Origin: Plumapathes pennacea
Lineage: Eukaryota; Cnidaria; Anthozoa; Antipatharia; Myriopathidae
Length of the DNA stretch: 64,000 bases
Reading direction: 5' to 3'
Assembly: GCA_964036295.1 (NCBI GenBank)
Contig: OZ038462.1
Location: 20,770,363-20,834,362 of the forward strand
Shown here in pieces: positions 1 to 11,041 of the stretch (position 1 is its first letter; every line of letters begins with the position of its first letter). A program made the translations under genes and the position numbers. Under the pieces are notes generated by a model. The model was not told the DNA's origin. It ran no database searches and saw only the letters and a list, made by a program, of their open reading frames with translations.

Positions 1-279
1 TCATGAGCATTTATTAAGTATTAATTGTACTAAAGTAATTAGGTTCAAGATTTCTGAGGGCTTGACGTTCGGGTATGGGTACAGTTTGTCAATTCATTAC
101 CGGCAACCGACGCCGGACGACTGATTGAAGCTAAATTGGCCCGAAACAAGTAGGCGCACCACCTTCGAGCTCATGATGAAGATGAGAATCCAATAGACTA
201 AGTCACCAAAACCTAGGCTATAGCAAACAAATCTGACTTCCCCTCAGATATATATCAAGCAAATGCTACTTGCGGGGTT

Positions 280-312
<33 letters not shown>

Positions 313-3004
313 GCGCAAGGTGTCAATCAATGTGCTTGGGATGTGGGGATCTTAAATTCTTACTGGCAGTGGAGCATCTACCTTAACATCAACATATCAG
401 CATATTTGCGGCTTCTACTGCGAACAAGAAGCGGATTTGAAGGCTGCTACGCGCGGAATCACAGACAGCATTCCCCAACCTTATGCAATTTCTTAGCGCT
501 AAAACTGTGGCCCCCAAGCCTATGTCACTCACTGTTTAGGGAGAATCGCCTGTTTCCTTTACGCACATCCCTTAAAAGGTGGATTGTTTCTGCCCACGAT
601 CGCTGTACGTGTTCAAAGTGGGTATATAACAGGCATCATTTGTAAGCTCCCTGGTGAAGTCTGCGATAGTCAGATGAAACGCGTTGGAGACTTAAAGAAG
701 TTTTACAACTCAAGTTCGCACCGAGTGCTTCTCACTAGTTTAGCTTTTAAAATAATGTTTTAAAAAATGTTTTAAATAATAGTCCAATAACGAGGTCCTC
801 ATTATCATTCCAAAGTTACTGGTCTAGTCATCAAAGGAAGGCAGACAAGAACTCCTGACAGGAACTCGCTTCACCACTCAGAACATCCGTTGTCTTGGAT
901 ACTATAGCGTACCTCCCACTAGTGACCTACAAAGGGGAAGGTTATAATATATCCCATAACTTTTTTTTTTGGTAATGCATAGCCCAACGATACAATGGCA
1001 ATGACAGTAACACAATGACAGATTTCGTTTTGTCGCTTGCCGATCAAATTGCCATTGTGTCGTTTGACCAATGGGAAGCACGCTTTTAGGAAGGCGGTTG
1101 GGCTTTTACCAAAAGTTGTCCAGCCGTTTGGGTCAAGCATCAGAGCACGCGAAATCGTAGCAGTTTGAAGGAACATGTCGTTTAATTCGAGAACTTGCGG
1201 GTAGCGCGAATCTGCCAAACAGCGATATGACGAGGGAAATTTATCGAGGAATGGCGCGGTGGAGAAATTTGTGACGTTGGAAGATTTTGGTCGCATTTAT
1301 TGGCGTTTGAGTGAAGACCTCTCGCCAACGGAGTTTCCAGCCTTCTCTCTCTTTTGGAGGAGGAAACATCGGCGGGAATTTCTACCACTAATACTGGCCG
1401 CAGCGGCTCTAAATTAATACAAGGGACACAGGAGACAACTACTAACGGGTAGCGAACGTTTAGTTTGAATTTCATTATCAAATTCTATGATTTTCCGGGA
1501 TCGGTAAAATTCCCATACATTTCCTTATAATCTTGAGTTGCGAAACATTTCGTCACCGAGTTTGGGCCGCCTGTGAAAACAGGTGCACATTTGTAAATCA
1601 CCGCGGGGACAAGAAGCGTGCACAAACAAAGCATTTGACCAAGACTCAATAAATGGGGCAAGACAGTTAAATTTACGCCAACGACTCTTAAATGACACAG
1701 AAGTGTCGATACCACTGATAGTTCTACTGATGTAAAACAACACAATTTCCCGCCTGAAGCGAGACAGCACTTCGAAACTGTCGTGACAGTATCCCGAAAC
1801 TCGGAACATGGCCTTAGAAACACTGACAGAGGGACGCCGAGAAATAACTCGTAATAGCCACGCAGAGCTGCAGTTGCTTCCCTTTTACCTTTACAATGTT
1901 TCTCCCCAGATAGAATTGCTCTGGCATCGTCAAACAATAAATTAAGCCCTTAAATGTTGATTTCACGGCGCTGAAGCAGGAATCTGACGTGGAGAAGAAA
2001 CTGGCGATCGCTCGCTATCAGAGTCGTTAAATGAGATTTCGGCAATCAAAATACGAGTAGGCACCGCTACAGTATTGTGCCGCTCAATTATATCCGATGT
2101 ATCTCTCTCCCGGCGCGCTCAAAAGGCTTCAGAGTAGCTGACGCTCGACAAAAGCGCGACTCCCGAAAGACGGCAATTTGACCCCCAAAATGGCGGATAA
2201 ACAAAGTTCACGTGACTTATGACGTCAACTTGCACGAGCCCATATCAGTGAATGCCATTTTCAGATAGTATATCACTATATCCGTTAACGTTTGCCTCGA
2301 GATCATGTTGGCATCTTATGAGCGCGTGATTTGGCTGTTGGTGGGGACTGGGGATGACCCTGCTGATTTTGCTGGAGCTTTGTTTGTAGCAGACAAGAGA
2401 TACTAAATGCTGAATAGGCTCGTACATATTTTTCCAATTGAAATATTGTTTACAATTTGATTGTCTAAATAGCTGAGCTATCGCGTGACATATTTACGTG
2501 TATAATTTAGTGTTTCTAATTCAGAAAGCATATTCACATCTTTTGAGCTGTCAAGGAAATATTTTCTGCTTACGGTTCATGGAGACAAACCTTTGCTTAA
2601 TTTCACTTCGATTGTTGTCAGGAAGAGCATCAAGGCAACTGTTAACATTATAAAAGTTCCAAGAGTGAGGGAAGTGATTTTGAGAGCTCTTATCATTTCA
2701 ACCGTCTATTAAAACAGGCAAGTAGTTTAATGAAATATTTATTTGCTTCTTGATCGATACAGATTTCGTGACCCTAAATTGAATTACAAAGGGGTCTTTC
2801 TTAAGACCTAAGGACAAAGCACTACATATTTTAGGGAGCTATACATTAAAATGTTACTGCGAGGAATGTAATTCGGTTGCCTCGGACTGTGCAATGGGAG
2901 ACAATTTAACAGAATTCATCAGGAATTAGATGGATGAGCCGATAACTAAATAATCTTCTCAGGGTTCAATTTACATTCTTCGCTTTCGTTCTTAAAGAAT
3001 GCAG
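1..3004. other. Intergenic DNA, no supported gene
   Basis: No ORF here shows a recognisable domain or a consistent exon structure. A run of 29 A lies at 282-310 and could be a retroelement tail. Reverse-strand ORFs between 919 and 1,937 overlap each other in different frames and match nothing I know. CCAAT-like boxes near 1,050-1,080 and CpG-containing sequence near 2,100-2,170 could belong to a promoter, but I cannot assign one. Confidence 0.5.
282..310 (+). repeat. Poly(A) tract
   Basis: Twenty-nine consecutive A residues. It could be the tail of a plus-strand retroposed sequence ending here or a simple homopolymer. No ORF or LINE-like sequence precedes it. Confidence 0.8.
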
Positions 3005-3328
3005 CTACTGTGGCGGGTATTTCCTGACCGCAGCGTCTACTGCTGCCTTGATGGTTGCATACGGAGCTTTAAACCACTCTGTACCTCCCCCAGCGGCCAC
3101 TTTAAAATCCCTTAGCGTGTTGTGAGCATCTTGCTCCGCCAAATTCATGTTGGATACCGTACTGGCTTGTTTCTTGGTCAGCTTCCTCCAGTTTCCACTC
3201 TGTAGGTTCTGCAGCCTGGACTTCATGGTGTCCTCATTCATAGAAACACCGACTTTGAAGTAGTTGTCAGTGCCTTCTTGGATGATATACAGCAAGCCCG
3301 GTTCATTTGGGGCATCGCATGAGTCCAT
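3005..3328 (-). CDS. Small T5orf172/GIY-YIG-like domain protein
   Basis: Intact single-exon ORF of 107 residues. The pattern fits the T5orf172/MUG113 branch of the GIY-YIG-like fold: an N-terminal GLLYIIQEG strand, then YFKVGVS, a helix with RLQNLQSGN, a central NLAEQDAHNTL segment with an acidic residue and a histidine, and a C-terminal TEWFKAP followed by a helix. Family members are known mostly from phages, bacteria and fungi, often as lone domains or fused to DNA-binding parts; nuclease activity is established for related GIY-YIG enzymes but not shown for this branch. The start codon lies 19 nt from the end of the neighbouring LINE poly(A) tail, so any original 5' UTR or promoter is interrupted. 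It could be a gene, a truncated exon or a recently displaced copy. Confidence 0.55.
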   Translation of the reverse strand: MDSCDAPNEPGLLYIIQEGTDNYFKVGVSMNEDTMKSRLQNLQSGNWRKLTKKQASTVSNMNLAEQDAHNTLRDFKVAAGGGTEWFKAPYATIKAAVDAAVRKYPPQ

Positions 3329-3610
3329 TGTGGTTCAGAAGTCAAGCTTTTTTTTTTTTTTTTTTTTTTTTATTTAAACATATTTGGGCGTTTACCCCAA
3401 GAACTCATGGCTCATCGAGGGGGCTTACGTACACATAAATTTTACGGTTTTACAGTCAAATATTAATAGATAAGAATAAAGTATAAAGAACCACAAATAC
3501 ACAAATGCACACACAACACACACGAGGATCATAAACGGATATAAAGTTAGAAGAAAAAGAGGAGCAAGAGGAAAAAGACCGCTGGCACTCCTATAGGATG
3601 TCGACCAGTC

Positions 3611-6600
3611 TCATTGATTATTCACAAAACGCATGGATTGTTTTATATACCATTGTACATGAAAAAAAATAATTTCATTATCGTCTGGGCTCAAATCGTT
3701 GGCTCCCGTAAGGAGAACATTGACTTTATAGGACTCCGACAGGAGATGCCAGCGGTCTTTGAGTACTTGTGCAGCAGCCGAGAGTAAGGGTAATCTATGA
3801 GCAGCATATCGAGGACAGTGTAGCAGATAGTGCTTTATAGTTTCATTTTTTGCACCACAGGCGCAGGCTGGTGAAGTTGCACGTTTAATTTTGAACAGAT
3901 AATAATTTAGTGCGCAACAGTTTAAACGTAGACGGGTATGTAAAATCGACGAATATCTGTCAATAGCATAATCAAAAAGCTTATTGTAACTAAATGTATT
4001 GAAAAAGTGGAATAAAGCTTTCTTAAAAGCTCTTATAGAGTCAGTTTCACGCGATTCATGATCTAAACTATTCCAGAGACGAGTTGAAGATGGGAAAAAA
4101 GATTTCTTATATCTTTCGGTTCGAGCCGAGAAGAGAGAAAGATCGTTTGCGGTTCTCAGTGTAATACGCGACCTCTCCCAAACAGTCAGAGGAAGCAGAT
4201 TAGACAGATACACAGGAACTATCTTCTTAACAATCTTAAAATACAGCACAAGCTTGTGAATTGAACGTCTTGTTTTAAGTTCAACCCAAGAAAGTTCAGT
4301 AAGTAACTTCTGTCTACTAGTACCCCTCATAGCACCTGTGACCACTTTAGCAGATTCATATTGAACAAATTCGAGAAGCTCGCTATCGTTTGCAGAGCAG
4401 CCGTCCCAGAGTACATCCGCATACTCCATGATAGGTCTAATAAGGGATTTGTACAACTTGGCCAAAGTATCTCTGCCTATTTTGAATTTTAGACCCTTTA
4501 GAAGATTGAGTCTTTTTGAGGCTTTTTCGAAAATGTTTAATATATGGGCTTTCCATGATAGATTTGAAGAGAGCGTGACTCCTAAGTGTTTGTGACAATT
4601 TACCTCTTCAATTGGCGCATTGTCAAAAACGAGTATTGGATGCTTTACTTTGTGACGCTTAGTAGAGAAAGTTATAGATTTAGTTTTACTAGGATTGATA
4701 GTCACTAACCAATCACAAGTCCATAGTTTTATTTTTTCGAGGTCACAATTTAGTTCGGCAGCTGTACAATGGGGATCGTCCACGACTTGAAGCAAAGATG
4801 TATCGTCAGCGTAGAGAAAGCAATCAGATTGAAGATCGTCAGTAATATCGTTAATATAAATTAAGAAAAGTAAGGGTCCGAGCACAGAACCTTGAGGGAC
4901 TCCGGCATTGATATTTCCCCAATCGGATGATTGACCGTCTATTACAACACGTTGTTTCCTGCCGGTTAGGTAGCTCGTGATCCACGATAGTATAGGATCT
5001 TTAACACCCAACGATACAAGTTTGTGAATAATCCCTCTGTGCCACACTTTATCAAAGGCTTTACTAACATCTAGAAAAACCATCCGCACTTCTTTTCCTT
5101 GATCTAATGCTTCATATATTTTGTGAACAATATAAATTAGTTGATTTACCGTGGAATCTCCCGGTCGAAAACCAGATTGGAAGGGGCTCAAAGAATTATT
5201 CTCTAATAAAAAGTCATAAAGTCTGATAAACACGATTTTTTCCATTATTTTAGACAAGGACGGCAAAAGTGAAACAGGGCGGTAGTTTTCTTTCAGTTGA
5301 CGATCATCTTTCTTAAAAATAGGTGTAACATTTGCAAATTTCCACGCATTTGGGAAGACACCTTTAGACAGAGATAAATTAATGAGACGGCAAAAAGAGC
5401 TGGAGATGCCGTCCGCGCTTAACTTGATTAAACTATTGCCTATACCATCGACACCACAGGCCTTAGAAGTGTCAACACTTTTCAGAAGGTTACGAACTTC
5501 TCTTTCACATGTTAAAATGTGAGATAGAAGTTTAGAATTATTATGAACAGAAAGCTCTGGAAGAGTTTTGTTTACTTTTTCTAGCCTGCATTGGCTACAG
5601 AAATAGTCATTTAGTAGTTGAGATTTCTCTTTTGCATCGGTGATCATACGGTCTCCATCACATAATGTGGGAACTGTAATCTGGATCTTTGCTACATAGA
5701 GCGATTTGACTAATCCCCACCACTTTTCAGGGCCTAAACACGGATCCTGCATCTTTTTGTTTAACTTTTCGTAGAAAGTTGTTTTACTCGAGCGAATCAG
5801 AGCCGTAGTTAGATTTCTTTGTTGTCTGTACTTCTCCCACGAGGCTAGGTTCATTCGTTGGCAGTGAAGCTTAAGAAGTCTGTTCCTTCTTCGAATAGCG
5901 GTTCTAACTTTTGAATTCATCCATGGTTTGTCCCGTGGGCGGATAATAACAGATCTATGAGGCACGTGGGATTCCAGAATTTTTCGAAAACGAAGAAACC
6001 ACTGATCATACACTACATTAACGTCATCGCTCTCCGCAAAAATATCGTCCCAATGAAAATTCAGAAGAGAATCAATAAGTTTGCTTTCGTCAACGTTGGA
6101 CATATCCCAGACGAATCGCTTATAGCATTTTTGTTTAGCTAAAGATATATTCATTCTAGCGTAAATTACTGAGTGATCACAGTTGCTAGGAGGGCTAAGG
6201 GTACCAGACTTAACAAAGTAGCCAGGGGTGTTTGTAATAATCAGGTCCAATATAGTAGCGCCATGTGCCGTAATGCGAGTCGGTTCGCTAATTACTTGGA
6301 AAAGATTATTACAGTCCATCCATCTGTATAAAGAAATTCCGAAGTCACTACATAATGAGGCATCATTTGGATCATAGTGAGCGTTAAAATCCCCTAGGAG
6401 TAATACAAGGGAACCAGGCTTTGAATATATTTGATCAAGACAATGTTGCAAATAAACCAAAAACTCAACATTAGCAGTAGCATTATAGCTTGGGGGTCGG
6501 TAACACACACCGCAGAAAATTTTAAATGAACCTATTTTCATTTCTACCCAAAGTATCTCAAAATCGTTGTTCTCTAGATCCTGTCTCCGTTTAGTCACAA

Positions 6601-7033
6601 TAGAGGTTGAAGTGTATAGCGCGACACCTCCGGCCCTCCTGCCATCACTTCTGTCCAGTCGAAACAATGGATTGAAACCAGGCATGCATAACATTTCGCT
6701 GGGTACAGAATAATTAAGCCATGTTTCGGAAACGGCAAAAATATCGAACTGTTGTTCAAGAACTAATGAAGTTATTTCTTCGAATTTATCTTCCATATAC
6801 AAACTTCTTGCATTTACATGACCGACATTCAAAGTAATGTTGCGGGGAGGGCCAGGATTAATTTCTATATCACCGCTTAACAAAAATAAATAACATATGA
6901 ATAGAACAAAGAAATATAAAGAACCGCAAAAGAGTGCAAATGAGGCGAAGGAAACGAGAAACCGACATATTCGAAAGGCAAGGCTGTTAAAAGTCCCGAT
7001 AGCTGCTCTATAAATTTCTAAGCTAACTCCCAT
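3611..7033 (-). CDS. LINE ORF2: hydrophobic leader, 2A motif, APE endonuclease and reverse transcriptase
   Basis: 1,140-residue ORF2 polyprotein of the LINE. Residues about 17-52 are strongly hydrophobic and are followed at 55-62 by DIEINPGP, matching the 2A consensus D(V/I)ExNPGP, at which ribosomes release a peptide after G61 and resume at P62. The APE-type endonuclease follows (about 66-300), with AVSETWL, a GDFNAH catalytic motif and a terminal CDHSVIYA motif. The reverse transcriptase (about 520-800) shows ENYRPVSLLP, FLDVSKAFDKVWH, GVPQGSVLGPLLF and the catalytic FLYADDTSL. Near the C-terminus, CACG...HYLLHCPRY is a putative zinc-binding knuckle. It would nick genomic DNA and prime reverse transcription from the nick. 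No frameshift or stop is visible. Confidence 0.92.
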   Translation of the reverse strand: MGVSLEIYRAAIGTFNSLAFRICRFLVSFASFALFCGSLYFFVLFICYLFLLSGDIEINPGPPRNITLNVGHVNARSLYMEDKFEEITSLVLEQQFDIFAVSETWLNYSVPSEMLCMPGFNPLFRLDRSDGRRAGGVALYTSTSIVTKRRQDLENNDFEILWVEMKIGSFKIFCGVCYRPPSYNATANVEFLVYLQHCLDQIYSKPGSLVLLLGDFNAHYDPNDASLCSDFGISLYRWMDCNNLFQVISEPTRITAHGATILDLIITNTPGYFVKSGTLSPPSNCDHSVIYARMNISLAKQKCYKRFVWDMSNVDESKLIDSLLNFHWDDIFAESDDVNVVYDQWFLRFRKILESHVPHRSVIIRPRDKPWMNSKVRTAIRRRNRLLKLHCQRMNLASWEKYRQQRNLTTALIRSSKTTFYEKLNKKMQDPCLGPEKWWGLVKSLYVAKIQITVPTLCDGDRMITDAKEKSQLLNDYFCSQCRLEKVNKTLPELSVHNNSKLLSHILTCEREVRNLLKSVDTSKACGVDGIGNSLIKLSADGISSSFCRLINLSLSKGVFPNAWKFANVTPIFKKDDRQLKENYRPVSLLPSLSKIMEKIVFIRLYDFLLENNSLSPFQSGFRPGDSTVNQLIYIVHKIYEALDQGKEVRMVFLDVSKAFDKVWHRGIIHKLVSLGVKDPILSWITSYLTGRKQRVVIDGQSSDWGNINAGVPQGSVLGPLLFLIYINDITDDLQSDCFLYADDTSLLQVVDDPHCTAAELNCDLEKIKLWTCDWLVTINPSKTKSITFSTKRHKVKHPILVFDNAPIEEVNCHKHLGVTLSSNLSWKAHILNIFEKASKRLNLLKGLKFKIGRDTLAKLYKSLIRPIMEYADVLWDGCSANDSELLEFVQYESAKVVTGAMRGTSRQKLLTELSWVELKTRRSIHKLVLYFKIVKKIVPVYLSNLLPLTVWERSRITLRTANDLSLFSARTERYKKSFFPSSTRLWNSLDHESRETDSIRAFKKALFHFFNTFSYNKLFDYAIDRYSSILHTRLRLNCCALNYYLFKIKRATSPACACGAKNETIKHYLLHCPRYAAHRLPLLSAAAQVLKDRWHLLSESYKVNVLLTGANDLSPDDNEIIFFHVQWYIKQSMRFVNNQ
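6848..6880 (-). promoter_or_regulatory. 2A-like ribosome-skipping motif in LINE ORF2
   Basis: Codes LLLSGDIEINPGP, with separation expected between G61 and P62 of ORF2. All consensus residues (D, E, N, P, G, P) are present. 2A-like sequences are established in N-terminal positions of some APE-type non-LTR retrotransposons. Confidence 0.85.
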
Positions 7034-7319
7034 TTAGTTTATAACAGATAAAACATATCAGACTTACCTCGGGCTGCACAAGGACGCTAGTCACACACGC
7101 AAAAATCGAAAAATAATAAAATGAAAACAAAATACAAAACAAAAGAAGAAGTAGGAAAGGAATGTACAGTGATATCATAACTGTGAGATTGGCTGTAGCA
7201 GTAGTGGGCCACTCTTTACAAAAGTCCATAACGTCCCAGATCGGATTCTCTTCTAATTCTGACAGGAGGCTCGTCTTCCCGACATCTGAGTAGGATGTAA
7301 CCGTCAGCCGTGAACACAT
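7023..7319 (-). CDS. Possible third small LINE ORF between ORF1 and ORF2
   Basis: 98 codons in a third frame, overlapping the last 104 nt of ORF1 and 11 nt of ORF2. The second half is strongly hydrophobic (a LYIPFLLLLLFCILFSFYY segment), like a membrane anchor. Its stop overlaps the ORF2 start, an arrangement compatible with termination-reinitiation. It could equally be a chance ORF in the ORF1-ORF2 spacer; I know no homologue. Confidence 0.25.
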   Translation of the reverse strand: MCSRLTVTSYSDVGKTSLLSELEENPIWDVMDFCKEWPTTATANLTVMISLYIPFLLLLLFCILFSFYYFSIFACVTSVLVQPEVSLICFICYKLNGS

Positions 7320-7914
7320 AACCAGAATCTTTGACTATCTCTCTGACGCGTTTGTAAAGCTGTTGGTTTGCCCACGTAAGATCTTCATTTACAAAGAACG
7401 CTTTTCCCTTCAACTTCTTCTTGACCTTCATAACTCGGCGTTTGGATTCGTAGCTCCTAAATTTGACAATGATTGCCTGTTGACCTTGAGCATTGGTCTT
7501 GCCTATTCGATGAGCCCGGTCGATTTCGCTGCGCTGAAGCTCAATTCCCAAGTTGACCTTGCAGAATTCAAGAACGGTGTTAACGCAGTCTTCCTTCACA
7601 GGAGGCCCATGTCTGCCGTCATTTGAGACATCATTCGATGGAACAGTCGGTATTTCGACGCCATATACGCGAATGTTTGATCTTCTTGAGTACTGTTCGT
7701 TGTCATTACATTTTTCTTTCAGCTTCGCGATTTCATCTTCTTGTTTGGTGATTTTGTCTTCAAGAGGCTTTACCACTTCTTGTAGCATTTCTCCAATAAC
7801 CTCCTTGAATGAATCCCTTATGAGGTCTTTGAAGTCTACTGATTTCACAAAGATCGACATTTCCGTTTTCAAAGCAGCTTGAATATCGGCAGACCTCGTC
7901 TTCATTGCGGCCAT
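7216..7914 (-). CDS. LINE ORF1 nucleic-acid-binding protein
   Basis: 232 residues. An N-terminal helical region ends in a predicted coiled coil (about 50-72: LEDKITKQEDEIAKLKEK). It leads into NEQYSRRSNIRVYGVE, a hallmark of the L1 ORF1p-like RRM (transposase_22) fold, then DRAHRIGK and a basic RVMKVKKKLKGKAFFVNEDL segment before a C-terminal domain. Such proteins trimerise, bind the element RNA and act as chaperones in the retrotransposition particle. The length fits a compact ORF1p. Confidence 0.88.
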   Translation of the reverse strand: MAAMKTRSADIQAALKTEMSIFVKSVDFKDLIRDSFKEVIGEMLQEVVKPLEDKITKQEDEIAKLKEKCNDNEQYSRRSNIRVYGVEIPTVPSNDVSNDGRHGPPVKEDCVNTVLEFCKVNLGIELQRSEIDRAHRIGKTNAQGQQAIIVKFRSYESKRRVMKVKKKLKGKAFFVNEDLTWANQQLYKRVREIVKDSGYVFTADGYILLRCREDEPPVRIRRESDLGRYGLL

Positions 7915-8130
7915 GATGGTACGGATGACGAGGAGGCAATTTCCTCAGCTTTAAGATTTCCCCAGCTTCAAGATTCACAACTTCGAGCCCTCTAGATGCA
8001 ACAGGCCAAATAAACTTAAAAAGGACTCATAAAGTTCCAAATTGAGCTGATAAATATCGAATTTAGAGGCGGAGTAGCGGAGGCCGAAGAAGCACGTGTT
8101 GCTCCCTCGCCGTCAGCCGAGGTCAGTTTT

Positions 8131-10915
8131 TTTTTTTTAAAACACAATGATCCAGAGTCAAGAGCGCTTGTTTTGTAGTCAAATGCTAGTCTCGGTAAGA
8201 ACTAGTGTCGCCGGACGTATTGGTAAAAACGTATGTTCAGTGTGTCAAAGTTGGTGTGGATTTGCTGAATGCTAAAGAATTGGTTGGTCTTGAGCGTTAG
8301 ACTTTAATCAGAACAAAGTTTGTTTGAGTTCACCGTCTCACAGCGTCCGCTTTATGAAAAGCGGTTTCACTTTCCTATTTCCGGAGAAGATTCTTAAAAA
8401 ACGAGGGGACCTATATAAATACATGTAATTTCGAATGGAGATATCAATCTTACCCGGCGTGTCCTCTTCCCGTTAAACCAGCGGGTTGACTGAATACAAG
8501 TTTTTGAATCGACGAGCTTTTTATAGGGTCTTGACATCTTGTCATCTTTTTCTGAGAAAACGTGACTCACAAAAAGGGATAAAATAAGATAAATACAGGA
8601 TTAGTGGTCGGCCGTACCAAACAAGCACAATCTTGTCTCATCACAAACGTTCGCTTTCTTTCTGTCATATCCTCTGATTGGCCTATCCCGCGTTATGCCG
8701 CGACCTGTAGGTCAAGGGAAAGTTCCAATTATGTGTCCTAAATATAACTCAACGCTCTCTTCCACTACAGTGATGTATAGCGGTTACAGTTCTCCTAAAG
8801 TTTTGCTCCACATATTGTTGAATCCGAACTTGTAAAGCAATCATGCAATGTACTTGCAGTTCATAATAAGTTTCTCCAGTGTCTTGTGCATGATCTTAAA
8901 TGTTTCAGTCCCCCGTCAAGGGCTTGTTTATGTGCACAGGGGCAAGCCCCGTTCGTGAATGTTATGGTCACGGCATGATAATGTTCGATAGTCCGTAATT
9001 CCGGAAACTGGAAGATATAGTTGTAAACGTATAGAACGTCGGAGAAAACTTTATGCAGCGCAAAGGGAAAATGTTGTGATCAAAAAGTACTTCGAATCAT
9101 AAAGTCCCAGGGACACATTTGTGATTTAAAAGCTTTTGTCATTGAAATCAAGCGAACTATAACTTTCTCGTTTCAAGTGTAAATGTACATCGAGAACGAG
9201 AGGAAGACGAGCATTCGCCAGTTTGATGGACAATCTATTCAACTCAAATGTTTATGCTAAAGTATATGCTTCGTAACTTTTACAAAAGGAAACACTGAAC
9301 TACGATTTAGGTAACTCAACCTCGGAGACCTCGGGAGCAAATTGTAAGGGCGGCGAATGGTACCTAGAAAATCGTGTAGTTTTGGCGTGACCTCGGTATC
9401 TCGGCAGCTTTTTTGATGAGTTTCAGAGTCTCGCTTTTCTAGAGGTCAAAGTCTCGTTGTCGAATTTTTAAACAAGGGTGTCGGTGAGTCTCGTATGATA
9501 CCATTCGCGACCCCTAATTGTTGGGGCGGGGGAGTCACTGAACTATACGATTTACTTTAGCAAGTGACTACGAGAACTCTTATTCAGTAGTGATCGGATA
9601 CAGACAACGCTCAAGGCAATGTTACAGTAATTAATGTATTATCAGGAACGAAGCGGGCTGATCCTTAAAAAGTCCATTCACTGTTGCAGTCCCATGGCCA
9701 GAAATAGTGGACACGCATGCGCATTAGGGGCTGCAATTTTTTTGGCTTTCAGTGTAAACTAAAAAAGAGACTTTACTATTAAGATGGACACAAAAATCAT
9801 CGTACCTTTGAACTAGAGACTAAATAGCAAGCTGTTCAACCGGATTCTCTTATAATACAAGGATACCGAAAATATTAACACAAAATCAGTAGCTGTTCAT
9901 ATGTACTTCTTGCGTTTTTCCAATGTAAAGATGCAAGACATGTCTAAGAGACAACAGTATGGCAGACAAGCTGAAAACGGCATACTGGATGAGAGTAGCT
10001 GACCGTTTTGCCTCGAAGTTGTTGAAATATCGAAGCTGTTCGATCGGTTCTTACTTCGAGAAAGGTCATTCTTCTGAACAAACTTATTGGTAACCCTCGG
10101 CACTTTGTATCTCTTGCGTTTTTGGATTATAAAGATGTGTTTTGTTGAATTTAGCCGCACAATCACTCGATACGCACGCTTAGTGAAGCAAGGTTCGATG
10201 CTACTCGCGATCGGTTCTAGCTCCCTCCGATCGGCCCCGGCGATCGACCAAGTTGTTCAAAACAAACTGTGTAGCCTTGTGAGTAAACCATCCTGCAAAG
10301 TGAGTTCACGATTTGTTTTGGGAATTTGATGGAGCTTTGAAAGAGACGTCCGGAATCGTGGCGCACAAATACGGTTGTTCAAGAACGGACAAGGAAACTC
10401 TGTTCAGCAAAGCAGGAGAGCTGGTTTAATACCGCTAAACTGTAAGACTTGTTGATCCTTTCTTCTAACTTCAGAATAGAATTTGCAATTAAACTACAGC
10501 ACCAAGTTTTACAAAACTGATCGTGCGTGTCACCAGTCGCTTTAAAACATTTCAGCTTTTTCATTCGCGGCATGCTGTTTCCAATAATCACTTACGATCT
10601 CGGAGCAGTTTTTCAGCAATCGCAGTGATCGTAGCAATCCAGCGGTCTCTGAACACTTTTCTGAGCGATCGCAGTGATTGATCACAATCCGGCATACTTC
10701 AGCTAATTGAACGTTTGGTAAACAAACTGCTGCCCGAGATTTTGGGTGGGAAAAGCTGCCGCGGACGCACATTGTGGCGGGAAATACCCGGGCCTTTCCA
10801 GCTTCCTGATTGGCTGTTTTAAATGTTTAAATGCCTAAATTAGCGTGAAAAACAACCCAAAGGGTAAAAAAATGTCGGAAAATCCTCTTCTTCGTGAGAA
10901 AATAGATGTCCAACT
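8131..10915. other. Intergenic DNA, no supported gene
   Basis: AT-rich sequence with frequent stops in all frames. Between 10,600 and 10,690 there is a short imperfect duplication around GATCGCAGTGAT. ORFs around 9,900-10,770 are short and unrelated to any family I recognise. Confidence 0.5.
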
Positions 10916-11041
10916 GTGCAACTGGAGATAATCGACTTTGGCATTAGCCGCCATCTTGTTTTTGGTGGAACGGGGCCCGCTGACAATGTTGCAGGCTCAG
11001 AATGTCCGCTATTTCTGGCCATGCGCAAGACGGGAAAGATT

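Larger units (their letters stand above)
3348..8130 (-). mobile_element. Near-full-length non-LTR retrotransposon (Jockey/CR1/L2-like LINE)
   Basis: On the minus strand the element runs from an uncertain 5' end (about 8.1 kb) through ORF1 (7,914-7,216) and ORF2 (7,033-3,611), then a 3' UTR of about 240 nt ending in a 24-nt poly(A) tail (T run at 3,348-3,371). Both ORFs are open from end to end, which suggests a young copy. ORF2 has an APE-type endonuclease followed by a reverse transcriptase, the order seen in the Jockey/CR1/L2 group. I could not find a perfect target-site duplication, so the 5' border is approximate. Confidence 0.88.

Noticed and set aside
919..1937. Minus-strand ORFs of 94-150 codons
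   Set aside because: They overlap in different frames, lack recognisable motifs and have no clear splice structure. A hidden exon cannot be excluded, but nothing supports one.
3332..8160. Target-site duplication of the LINE
   Set aside because: CAGAAGTCAAGC beside the tail and CAGAGTCAAGAGC near 8,150 look alike but are not identical, so I do not claim a duplication.
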